The translations under genes and the position numbers were made by a program. Positions 49,717 to 59,409 of a DNA stretch of 64,000 nt are shown here, piece after piece. This DNA comes from Rhynchopus sp. YZ270_cl-10. Taxonomy: Eukaryota > Euglenozoa > Diplonemea > Diplonemida > Diplonemidae. A model generated the notes under the pieces. The model made no database searches. It worked only from the letters and a program-made list of their open reading frames with translations, and was not told the DNA's origin. The stretch lies in assembly GCA_964035575.1 (NCBI GenBank), contig OZ037840.1:1116001-1180000 (forward strand). The letters are read 5' to 3'. Positions within the stretch are counted from its first letter, which is position 1, and each line of letters starts with the position of its first letter.

Positions 49717-52635
49717 ATGCACACACTGCCGACCCTGCTGGCAGCACTGCTCCTGCTGCAAGAGACAGGTGCCGCACCTCTGAAGCCCATCCGCCTCCTT
49801 GGTGTCTTCAAAAGATCTGCCCCCATAGCACCGCATCAGAACTGGTGGGGGCCGTTGATCCCGTGCCCCTCCATCGGGGAGTGCTACAAGGGTGGGTATC
49901 CTGCGATCGCTGCGTGGATGGAGTACTATTCAAACCCAGCAGACGTGCGGGGGACAGTCAAGGTGATGACCCCAGACTTCAAGTCGCGCATGATCTTCGG
50001 ACACCCGCTGGGCTTGGATCTGAACCACGAGACGTGGAGGCGGCTTGGTGTGGACTTTGCAACGCTGCCTGACGAGCACATGATGAGCAACGCGAAGGAC
50101 GAGCGTGCGACAGAGCTGTTCATGGTGAACAGTCCTGCCCCGTTCTGTCTTGCGGGTGTGGTGGTGGATGACCACTTTGCCTACCTGTCCGGTGTTCTTG
50201 TGTCGTGGCACGTGAAGGTTGTGGACGGTGTGACGTTGGGTCTGTTCACCTTGTGGTCGTCGTCGTTTGGCATAGGACAGTCCACCAAGGTCATCTCGCA
50301 TGAGAAGCTTGTGCCCATTGTGACGAGACGGCTTCGTGCGTTGGGTGTTGACGTCGTTGTTGCTCTGCGCATTGGTCAAGCAAGTGGGGAAGAAGAACTG
50401 ACGAAGCTGACCACGTATGACATTGATGTTGTTCTGCAGGACAGTGACCGTGACATCAACACCTTTGCCGCAAACGGGACGACAGTGCTTGCTGCACCCG
50501 GTTCCCACTCCTTCGGTGCGTACCCTGTTGTTGCGGTCGACCTTGTGCAGGACGGTGCTGCCTGGAGCTACTCCGTGCACGAGGTGAACCCCTGGAAGAA
50601 CGACACGCCAAAGGGCAATGCGGACCCGTTCTACCAGCAGGAGCTGCTGTGGATGCAGACACAGCTTGAGAACGTGGCCGGAAACGACTACACCCTGACG
50701 CAATCCACAGTCGATATGCCGGCTCCAAACCCTGTCGCTGGTGGGTTTCCTTGCAGGCAAGGTGAATGCGAGATCGGGGGTCTCACTGCAGATGCGATGC
50801 GCGACGAGATGCAAACGGAGGTTGCCTTCCACAACGCAGGCATGGTGCGCGGGACGGGCTGGCCTGCAGGCCCTGTGCGGCGCAGTGACCTGTGGACAAC
50901 CTTCCCCTTCGTGAACACGGCATGTAGGATGAACGTGTCTGGTGCAACTCTGCTTGCAATCTTCAACCACGGGACGAGCAGGATGTTTCCCAACGGAACT
51001 TTTGACCCCTCGAACAAATGGGGCATGTTCCCACAAGTCAGTGGGATGAGGATGGTTGTGAACCCACAGCTGGAGCCGTTCAAGCGTGTCACATCTCTGG
51101 ACGTGTTTCTGGACGGAATGTTTGTGCCTGTGGAGAAGAAACGCTTGTACACCTTAGCTGCACCAAACTATGTGTCCTTTGGTGGGGATGGCTACGACGT
51201 GCTGGAGAACAACCGGCAGGATGGTTCGCTGGAGTGTCCAACTCAGTCTGTCGTGGAAATTGTGGAGTCACACCTGAAGCGCCAGACATCGATCACACCA
51301 CAGAAGTACGGGAGGATTACGTACGACTTCACCACAACTTCCTTGACGATACTGAACGACACGAAGTACAACTGCACAGAGAACCAGAAGTACGACGCAT
51401 ACTGGCAGCACTGCGAGGACTGCCCTGAAGGCTTCTGGCACCCAGACATGGACAGCCCTGCGTGTGTGGAGAAGCTTCCGAGTGAGGTGGACATCGGGAT
51501 GATCCTTGGCATCGTGTTTGGTGTTCTTGCCCTGCTTGTGATCCCGATTGCGTGGAAGATGACAGAGAAGCAGCGCCGCATCAACGCGCTCTTCAACAAC
51601 AACAAGATTGCAGAGGAGTGTGCCATTGCGGTTATGGACCTCCGTCTTGGCGACCTTGACTACCTCCACGAGCTGGAGAAGCCGAACACGATTCAGTCTG
51701 CGTTTATTGCCATCACGAAGCAGATGAAGGTGTACATGGAGTTTATGCCCAAGAACCTGATTGCGAACTGCCAGGTAAGTGACTCTGACACTGGCGTCTC
51801 GGAACCCTCGGTGACGCACACTGCATCTTCTGTGAGTAACGTAGCCAACTCCAGGAGAGGTGTAGTGATCCAGGCAAAAGCCCAGAAGATTACGACCACC
51901 TTCATGCGCACAAAGTGGATCACAGCACTCACACTGAACAGCAAGGGGCACCTCAAAAGCATCAGCGGCGACGTCCTCACGAAACACTCACACTTCCTGG
52001 AGAAGTTCACCACAATCATCACTGCACACAAAGGTATTGCCGAGACACTGAGCGGTGACAGGATGCTTGCCACGTGGAACACTGTCACCGAAACCGCAAA
52101 CCAAGCGATGCACTCCTGCAAGGCTGCGCTTGCCCTGCAGTTGATGCAGGAAGACGTCATCACTGCGAACGTCGGCATCGCAAAAGGCTCTGCACAGTTC
52201 GGGCTGTTTGGCGGGGAAGGCACCAAGCGGTACGATGTGCTGGGCAGCGTGATCCCGTCTGCCTCGCTGCTGATGGTCCTGAACAAGCAGTACAACAGTT
52301 CCATCCTGGTTTCGCCCGAGGCGGAGAAGGAGGGGAACAGCTTCTTCTACTTCCGGATTATAGACTACGTTTGCTACAGGAAGCTTGAGGCTGCGTGCTT
52401 TATTTACGAGCTGGTGGGTGCCAAGGACATGGGCGGCGAGGAGTGGATGTATGACCTGGAGGCTGCCGAAGGCAAGGACCCCTGCACGGAGCTGAACACT
52501 GCGTGGAGGGACTTCATCAGGGAAGGTACCATGCCCACCCGGGGCAGCGCGCTTACGGGGATACTCGCAGAACTGGCCGCGAAGAAACACCAGGGCAGGT
52601 ACGTCGCCCTATCCGCACCCCTGGACCTGATGTAA
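49717..52635 (+). CDS. Type 2 receptor, third and most divergent ectodomain (972 aa)
   Basis: The start MHTLPTLLAALLLLQETGAA gives a clear signal peptide; open codons upstream are pyrimidine-rich and non-conserved. The ectodomain is only moderately similar to the other two but keeps the same plan: GGYPAIAAWM, TPDFKSR in the GD position, LPDEHMM for GNHE, and YDIDVVLQDSD for the GHxH region; even the usual His of HxG is Gln (LRIGQASG). The nucleotide-binding half keeps ECEIGGLTADAM (~350), NAGMVRG, GMFPQVSG and FGGDGYDVL (~485). A Cys-rich collar (CEDCPEGFW) precedes the helix (~592-613). After the shared 232-bp tract the Ser-rich linker and cyclase-like domain (~730-868) closely resemble those of 30853-33918 (GIAETLSGDRMLATWNT, VIPSASLLMVLNKQYNSS). 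The first metal Asp is Asn and the Asn/Arg pair is replaced, so catalysis is unlikely. Confidence 0.92.
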   Translation: MHTLPTLLAALLLLQETGAAPLKPIRLLGVFKRSAPIAPHQNWWGPLIPCPSIGECYKGGYPAIAAWMEYYSNPADVRGTVKVMTPDFKSRMIFGHPLGLDLNHETWRRLGVDFATLPDEHMMSNAKDERATELFMVNSPAPFCLAGVVVDDHFAYLSGVLVSWHVKVVDGVTLGLFTLWSSSFGIGQSTKVISHEKLVPIVTRRLRALGVDVVVALRIGQASGEEELTKLTTYDIDVVLQDSDRDINTFAANGTTVLAAPGSHSFGAYPVVAVDLVQDGAAWSYSVHEVNPWKNDTPKGNADPFYQQELLWMQTQLENVAGNDYTLTQSTVDMPAPNPVAGGFPCRQGECEIGGLTADAMRDEMQTEVAFHNAGMVRGTGWPAGPVRRSDLWTTFPFVNTACRMNVSGATLLAIFNHGTSRMFPNGTFDPSNKWGMFPQVSGMRMVVNPQLEPFKRVTSLDVFLDGMFVPVEKKRLYTLAAPNYVSFGGDGYDVLENNRQDGSLECPTQSVVEIVESHLKRQTSITPQKYGRITYDFTTTSLTILNDTKYNCTENQKYDAYWQHCEDCPEGFWHPDMDSPACVEKLPSEVDIGMILGIVFGVLALLVIPIAWKMTEKQRRINALFNNNKIAEECAIAVMDLRLGDLDYLHELEKPNTIQSAFIAITKQMKVYMEFMPKNLIANCQVSDSDTGVSEPSVTHTASSVSNVANSRRGVVIQAKAQKITTTFMRTKWITALTLNSKGHLKSISGDVLTKHSHFLEKFTTIITAHKGIAETLSGDRMLATWNTVTETANQAMHSCKAALALQLMQEDVITANVGIAKGSAQFGLFGGEGTKRYDVLGSVIPSASLLMVLNKQYNSSILVSPEAEKEGNSFFYFRIIDYVCYRKLEAACFIYELVGAKDMGGEEWMYDLEAAEGKDPCTELNTAWRDFIREGTMPTRGSALTGILAELAAKKHQGRYVALSAPLDLM

Positions 52636-53384
52636 ACCACCTCTGTATTCATATCCATCTTTGAAATGGACATGACTCAGTAGGAAAAGAAGAGAACTGT
52701 TGTGCGTTTTTTTGTACTGTCTTTTTTTTTAGCGCATTTCTACGTACTTTTTTTGTACTGCCCTGCGTGCCTTTGGTGGCTATTGTAGGGGTAGAGGCTC
52801 TTAAATCTTTTAGGTTTTTTTTCTGTTGCATTGAAAGTGACCTACATGGATCACTCTCGCAAACCTTTTTAGTACCGTAACTGTAAATACGTCGGGTAAT
52901 ATTGTTGGGGCGAGCAAGCCTTTTTTGGGCCCAACATTTTTACGGTCCAACATATTTACACTTACAGTAGTCTAATGCCTGCTGTCCTTGAGGCGCAATC
53001 AACTTCACTTTTCGATGTGTATGCACGAGAAAATTCCTGATTCATCTTAATTCAAGTTTTGTGCGGTAAAAAGGTTGGTGTCCACTGCCATCGGTTAGCA
53101 TTGCATCGCTGTTCCGGTCAGTGGACGTACCTACCGGTTTGCTTGCAGTTTTTGTGTGCTTTCTTGTTTTCTTTTGTTTTGGTAAGATGTGTGCACGAGG
53201 CATATACATCAAGGCTTGTCTGTTATTTTTCTTTGGTGTCAATGCACACAGCATGCATGCTCACCGCAAAATCAACCATGCGAACTCCAGAGGCTAGCTC
53301 TCTCGCTGGGGGTATTCTTTATTAATTCCCGGTCATGATCTGTCCTCTACATTTGTGGTAGGGGGGGGGGGGGGTCCGCATACT
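52636..53384. other. Gene-free stretch with a MITE-like repeat
   Basis: 52868-52970 has imperfect inverted ends (TAACTGTAAATACG and ATATTTACACTTACAGT) and a GCCCAACA/TGTTGGGGC stem, a MITE-like element. The rest is AT-rich with no supported gene. Confidence 0.55.
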
Positions 53385-53535
53385 GTGCAGGCGAGCCGTT
53401 TTTAGGCGAGTTTTTCGTTTTCCTGATTTTCAGGAAAAACTCGCCAAAAACTCGCCCTACTCGCCCATTACTCGCCTATTACTCGCCAAAACTCGCCAAA
53501 AACTCGCCTAAACTCGCCTAAACTCGCCCACATTT
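53385..53535. repeat. ACTCGCC short tandem array with inverted head
   Basis: GGCGAGTTTTT at the left faces about ten ACTCGCC units at the right, separated by the palindrome TTTTCCTGATTTTCAGGAAAA. It folds back on itself. Confidence 0.75.
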
Positions 53536-53805
53536 GGGTGCAAATCCTGGTGCACATACGCACCTTGGGGGTGAAAATGTGCACCAGGATGTGAAAATGG
53601 AAGGCGGGGGTGACTGATGACAACATGCCACTCGAAAACACACAAAAAAATTGAAATTGTGTCACTTGTACGTCTAAAGGCAACCATGTCACGGCAGTGG
53701 CTGACAGGCATGTATGTAAACATTTGCTCCAGGGGAAGATCCAAGCGTGCCATAGATCCCGGGGGACAAGACGTGCTACAATCCGGAGGATGACGAAGAC
53801 ATGAG

Positions 53806-54417
53806 CCGGGGCTACACTCGCTATACAACAATGTCCTCACCATGCCGGTAAATGGCAACCCTGCAGGCCACCCCTTGGCGGTATTCCCCCACGACTACAT
53901 CGCACCCATCTGTGCAAGCTTCATGGATCCGCAGAAGCTACAGCTGGACTGGTGGTACTGGTTGTGGAAGCCTACAAAGCAAACTGTAGAGGTCTTGTTC
54001 AAGTGGAACGAAAAAAATTTCTCTTCAAAACTCAAATTTCCCTCATATTTTCGTGTGTACACTTTTCCAAAGGTAAAATCCCCAGGGTCCTCAAGGGGGT
54101 GCAAAAAAAAATTTTTGCACCCAAAAAAAAAAAAAAAGAAAAGTCGGGGGGTGCAAAAAATATTTTTGCACCCCCCCAAAAAAAAAAAAAGTTTTTTTGG
54201 GGCGAAAAAAATTTTTTGAGGGGGGATTTCAGGCTTCAGCAGGGATTCTCTGGCTTTTCGTCAGCACCACAACAGACACAGCCAAGCACCACTAGGTGGC
54301 TGTCACACTCACAATGTGTGAAAGTGGTGCTGGAACACGCCGAGCCTGCCGAGCCGACGTCCAACAACGCTCTCGAGCAGATGGTGCTGGACGAAGAGGA
54401 CAGCCCCCCTTCTTGAA
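53806..54417 (+). pseudogene. Possible unrecognised gene fragment or exons
   Basis: Two protein-like stretches flank a low-complexity block. One at ~53806-54015 includes MPVNGNPAGHPLAVFPHDYI, with Trp-rich LDWWYWLWKPTK; one at ~54230-54417 includes VVLEHAEPAEPTSNNALEQM and ends EEDSPPS at a stop. They lie in different frames, and between them GGGTGCAAAAAA/TTTTTGCACCC palindromes fill 54100-54215. It could be a gene with an intron or a decayed gene. No domain is recognised. Confidence 0.25.
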
Positions 54418-55595
54418 CGTTTCAGATGCTGGCGTCCCAGTGGGTCTGGCAGCGTACGAAGAGCGTTAGCATACCTGCAGAAGAGCAGAATGCTGGGCGT
54501 GTTGTAGATTATTTCTACAGGATGGAGTTCCACATCACACCCCGTTTTTTTTCCGATAGCAATTACTTGTTTCCTTTTACTTACCTACCGATCCTACTAT
54601 TTTTTTACGCACACTACTTTGTGAGCGGAAAGTGTCACGTGTCAACGTATCAACCAACTACAAGAAGGGGGGGTGAGGGAACGACAAAGCGACACTTTCT
54701 TTTACTGAGAGAGGGGTAAAACTCATGGTAAATTGTGGCGTTCGTGACCGCTATGTCGTAGCACCGTTGTGGTAAATCCACGAAGAATGTCTTCATTAAT
54801 CAAGAACGAGAGTGTGGGGATCGAAGATGATCAGATACCGTCGTAGTCCACGACTGTAAACGATGCCGTCTCAGGATCGAAGGGCACCAAAATTGGGTGT
54901 TTCTCTTTTGTATTATTTTTACTCTTTTTCTGCGCCAAACAGATCTATACATTGTTTTGCGTGCCGGGGGAGGAAAACGCTCATTTTTTTCTTTTGTTCA
55001 CTCTTTCCCGAGAAGAGAGTGCCTATTGTGACTGAGTGTGGGGATGCGTCCAAGCATTCGCCCCAAAACCTCCTTTCAACTCTGTTTTTCTTTATCCAAA
55101 CGGGCAAGTGGATGCGTAATAATTTTGTTCACTCCCGATTCATTCCCGATAAGAGAGTGCCTTTGTCTTGTCGGGGTGCACCTCTCTCTTAATGCTTTCT
55201 CTTGGAGTGAACGCAGCGGTGGTCACCCGTTGGTGCCTGAGGTTAGGGGAGGTTTTTTTTTTTGTTCTGGAATTCTGACCCAATTTGTTTTGAGGTTTCC
55301 TAAACATTTCACCTAAACCAACAAATACTGGAACGTAAATTAAAATAGTTTTTTTTTTTACCAAAAATTTGGGAGATTGCAACATCATGAACGTTCTAGT
55401 ATTTGTTTTTTTGGTTCACGGTGTAATGTTTGGGACATATAATAATTACGCAAAAAATCCAGAAGTACTGAGTTGTAAATCTTGCAAGCCTGTAGACCAG
55501 GTTCAGACAATTCAGTTTTAGAACCAGTAATGTTTTTTTTAAAGGCTGCACCGGAAGTGCATTTACTCTGTTAGTTTTCTCTCTTTTTTTTAATA
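54418..55595. other. Gene-free stretch
   Basis: Short duplicated words (CGAGAAGAGAGTGCC and CGATAAGAGAGTGCC at 55009 and 55147). No gene is supported. Confidence 0.5.
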
Positions 55596-55626
55596 CAGAC
55601 TAAGAACCTGAGGCCTAGGTCATCTT
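55596..55626 (+). promoter_or_regulatory. Conserved motif M1
   Basis: CAGACTAAGAACCTGAGGCC then TAGGTCATCTT. Spacing is slightly shortened relative to 6229. Confidence 0.5.
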
Positions 55627-55756
55627 TACAACCAAAAAAAAAAATCTTGTTCGAACGTTTCCTCACCCCAGCCTCTGAGCAAACAGATTACAAAAAAAAA
55701 GGAGGGGTGCAAAAACGTCAGTCCGCTCAAAAAAAGGGAAAGAATCAGGATGACCA

Positions 55757-55839
55757 CGGGTACTGCCAGATCTGGCCAGATTTGGGGGCCAATTTTCCAG
55801 GTCTGGGAGATCTGGCCAGATCTGGCAGTATCCGTGGAT
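55757..55839. mobile_element. Short foldback element of CCAGATCTGG repeats
   Basis: About 83 bp. Left CCACGGGTACTGCCAGATCT, right AGATCTGGCAGTATCCGTGG, with further CAGATCTGGCCAGAT words. A larger relative is at 62094-62260. Confidence 0.75.
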
Positions 55840-55980
55840 GACGAAACCCCCTATTTTTTTTTCTCCAATCGCGCGTTTGTCTCGTTCTTTCCACTTTCCC
55901 TCTTCCCTCCCCGTTGCGTCGGTGCTTTCTCACTTCGCTTTACGTCACAGTCTTTTTACTGTTCGGATCCCTCGGTCACG

Positions 55981-56020
55981 CACCAAGGTACACAGTCAAC
56001 GAAGGCTTTGTATTTCTAAT
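55981..56020 (+). promoter_or_regulatory. Conserved motif M2, copy 4
   Basis: CACCAAGGTACACAGTCAAC, GAAGGCTTTG, TATTTCTAAT, followed by T-rich DNA. Confidence 0.5.
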
Positions 56021-57063
56021 TCAACTTTTAAAGGATGTAGACACCTTCATCTTTGACGAAGTTTTTTTCTCTCTTCTCTGCTGTTTATTGTATTCCCTTC
56101 TTTCTCTCTGTGCGTTGATAGCAATTCTTTGTTTCTTTTTTCTTTTTCCTTTTTTTTTTTTTTTTGTATCGTTTGGAAACGAATGAAGTGTGTTGTTCCA
56201 AAAAATTAGAACGGCATCATAGATGATCTAAGAAACAGACAAGGGGGGTGGGTAAAGTCATGGGAGAGGGTTTAAAAAAAACCCCCCAAAAAAGGTGTAT
56301 TTTTGGGATTTTCACAAAATTTCAACCTTAGGTGGAGTTTTTTTTTTACCCCTTTGATGGCTTTTTTGCCGTAGTGTCATGGTGCTGCATATTTCCTCCG
56401 TTTGGGGGTTATCTTTCTTTCAAGGCGACGAACTTCGCGTCACTGAAGCACAAGAGACACCGGTCCTTCTTTCAAATAAGCTTTCCTTTAAAATGGGTTT
56501 TCCCTTACTCAAATAGCCCTCCACTGCTTTCCTTGGGATCACTGTGTATCGAATGAAGTACAGCGTGAATCGTGTGCGCTATTTATTTGATTTAACGCCC
56601 ATAATACTATGTTTGTTATAAAGAAAAGTGACGTGCTCTGTCCACATATTTTACTGTATTTTCTGAGAAGATCAGCTGTAAAAAAAAAAGCTCAACCATT
56701 TTAGAGTAGGACAAGAAACTTGGGTACCAAAAAAATTGGCGACCAAATAATATTGGCGGATTTTTGGGGGTTTTCTTGCAATATTGGCGACTTTTTTTGG
56801 TCGCCAATATTACTTGTCCTACTGTATTATATTTTTACACCTGCCACTAGAGCAATCTGTTGTTGGTAAGGGTTGCCCACATCTCAGTAATCGAGTAGGG
56901 TCCTTACCAACTTTTTCCCTACAAACTTTCCTTCACCCCCTGTAGATAGTACAACTACGTGAGAAGTTTTGAACGAAAGAAAAAATAAATTGTGTTTGGC
57001 AGTGCCTGCATCCCAGAGGCGTTTATCAGCTTCACTTTCCCCCCCCCCCGGATTACGCACTCT
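56021..57063. other. Gene-free stretch with a MITE
   Basis: It contains the MITE at 56702-56826 (TAGAGTAGGACAAG and CTTGTCCTACTGTA ends, inner ATATTGGCGAC hairpin, TA borders), copy 2 of 45458-45589. No gene is supported. Confidence 0.65.
56702..56826. mobile_element. Tc1/mariner-type MITE, copy 2
   Basis: Same structure as 45458-45589: matching ends, a GGCGACCAAATAATATTGGC half and the same AT-loop hairpin near the right end. The two copies are ~80% alike by eye. Confidence 0.8.
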
Positions 57064-57101
57064 CTTTGGTACACTGTCACGAGAGGGCTTTGTATTTCAA
57101 C
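57064..57101 (+). promoter_or_regulatory. Conserved motif M2, copy 5
   Basis: TTTGGTACACTGTCACGAGA then GGGCTTTGTATTTCAAC, followed by a T-rich tract. Nearly identical to 48206-48240. Confidence 0.55.
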
Positions 57102-57598
57102 TCTACTTTCTTTTTGGGTTAATACCCAACGCTCTAATACCCATTTTCAATAGCTTTTTTTTTTGTCGCTTTTTAAATGTAAATTGGTGCTTTCAGAAAT
57201 CGGTCAGCAACCTGTCAATATCGACCCCCGGAGTTCAGTTCCGGGATGTTAGGCCAATCGGTGTCTTCGCATCTCAATTCGCTTCTAGCGGGAAAACGCA
57301 CTGCCATAGATTTTGTTTGTACGTAAAGTGTGTAATAAATATTCTGTGGTGATATTTTTATTACTGCAATACGCTCCCACTGACTACCTGGCAGTGAAGA
57401 GGAAACCTCTTTGAGGCCAAAAATATCAGAAACCTTTTTCGTACGTGAACTTTTGGAAAGTAGAGCATTTGCACAACTGTGGCAACTACACCACTACACC
57501 AACAATGTTTTCAAGAAAATATTCTAATACGGAACAACCTCACAACACAACACTATAATGGGCACCTTCGCGGAGGGATTACCCACCAACTGAATCGC
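57102..57598. other. Gene-free stretch
   Basis: Nothing recognised beyond a degenerate CACAACTGTGGCAACTACAC word resembling 46469. Confidence 0.5.
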
Positions 57599-58310
57599 AT
57601 GCAATACACAACACAACACAACCAAATAAGGGCTGTGTTCTGCGCAAGAATTACCCTCAGGCATCCACACAACAGAACACCCCTTTTGATTTCTTCTGTA
57701 CATTCAACGTGATGCTATAGCACCCTCCCTCTGATTCTTTCTCTTATGTCTGTCCGTGTGTGCCCTCTCCCGTGACCCCCTCCCTTCCCCTTCCCTTCAG
57801 TACTTTTACATCTGTTTTCCAATTTGTTGCCCTACCTCGTATTTCTTGAATTATTATTTGATGATGATTTCAATGCTTTGCATCAAGGTCCCAAGCTGAG
57901 AGGCTTAGGTAAACTAATCAACACTGTTTTCAGTGTGTGTTTGATATGCAATACACAACACAACACAACCAAATAAGGGCTGTGTTCTGCGCAAGAATTA
58001 CCCTCAAGGCATCCACACAACAGAACACCCCTTTTGATTTCTTCTGTACATTCAACGTGATGCTATAGCACCCTCCCCTCTGATTCTTTCCCCTCTGTCT
58101 GTCCGTGTGTGTCCTCTCTCGGGACCCCCTCCTGAGCCACTCCCCTCCTCCCTTCCCCTTCCCTTCAGTACTTTTACATCTGTTTTTCCAATTTTTTCAC
58201 CTACCTCGTATTTCTTGAATTATTTGACGATTATTTCAATGCTTTGCATCAAGGGCCCAAGCTGAGAGGCTTAGGTAAACCAATCAACACTGTTTTCAGT
58301 GTGTGTTTGA
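57599..58310. repeat. Tandem duplication of a ~355-bp unit containing motif M1
   Basis: 57599-57946 and 57947-58310 are nearly identical (ATGCAATACACAACACAACA ... GTTTTCAGTGTGTGTTTGAT). Each unit ends with an M1 copy (57884-57914; 58249-58280) followed by ACTGTTTTCAG, a possible AG acceptor. The second unit has a ~20-bp insertion in its CCCTCC-rich part. Confidence 0.9.
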
Positions 58311-59400
58311 TAACTAATAGGGGGTAATTCTGGCGAATATGGCCCCAAATGTGTGGGTGTGTTTTTTTTTTTTGTGGAATCCACAAAATAATTTGTGGAT
58401 CATCCGATGTTTCAAATTACAAAATAATATTTTTTTGAAATGTGACGTTCTGAACTTTTCTCGTTGTATGATATTAGATGTGAAACTGTCCGATGTGCAG
58501 TGCACTCCCCATTTGACAGGTCGGCTGGAAGTAGTTCCTACGCCTGTGCGTCGCTCAAGAAACTCGCACAATAATAATAAAAAGTGCTCACCATAAAATT
58601 GGTGAGGGTTTTGTTGCGCAAAGCTACGATTTAAGCTACGAATCTTTTTTCAAGGTTGACTAAGCATCTCCTTATACGCTCTCTTTTTTCTCATCTTCTT
58701 CTTCACCCCCCACTCCCACCCCCCTCCCCGCCCCTGCACTTTTCTTTTTACTTTTCTTTTTTCCAGCGTTTTTGGCGACATATTTTGCCTGAAAAATACC
58801 AGAAAATGAAACGCCTGCTTCAAATTTTTTGTTCAACTCTTCCACTCTTGATGTGTTAGACGATTCTGCTACAACTTCTCTCACGACTAGTGGGATATAG
58901 GTTTTAGATATCACGGCAGTCTTCTTGGTGTCACATGGACACTCTACCTCGTTTCCGCCTACGATATTGCCCTCCCGGCACTTCCCCTCCCAGTTTTCCT
59001 CGGCATCCTCTGGTCCTCTTTGTGGCCAAACGTACGCCGAGCATCTGCGAGAACTCCTTTTTTTTTTTACGGTGATTCAGCCCAGAGGGACTTCGGTTCA
59101 CCTTACAATCCGAAGATACATCTGTGGGTTGGTACGTCAATGGGAGGGGATGGGAGGGGAAGAGTTTAGTGGTTGTGTTTTGTGTCCTCACACCGCTGTC
59201 TCTGTTGAAGTAGAGGGCAGGTCGGGCTGGGTTTGACTCCAATGGTGAGGCGTATCTCGCTGTGCAGAGACAACGACTTTCCACCGCTCCCAGGAGCCCA
59301 TGCGGTCCGACATCGAACCACTCACCAGCAAAAGCAATGCATCTGCCTTACTCACGCGCTCGTCGCTCCATTTTTCAACCGTATTTTTGGGGCCCTTTCC
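58311..59400. other. Gene-free stretch with weak M1 copies
   Basis: Partial M1 motifs at 58651-58675 (CAAGGTTGACTAAGCATCTC) and 59072-59107 (GGTGATTCAGCCCAGAGGGA, CTTCGGTTCACC). A CTTCTTTTTTCCAGCG block at 58746 matches 3660. No gene is supported. Confidence 0.5.
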
Positions 59401-59409
59401 GTTTTCCAT

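Noticed and set aside
49930-51036. 368-codon frame antisense to the receptor at 49717, and similar antisense frames in the other receptors
   Set aside because: They are shadows of GC-rich coding DNA on the other strand; the + strand frames carry the domains and the conservation.
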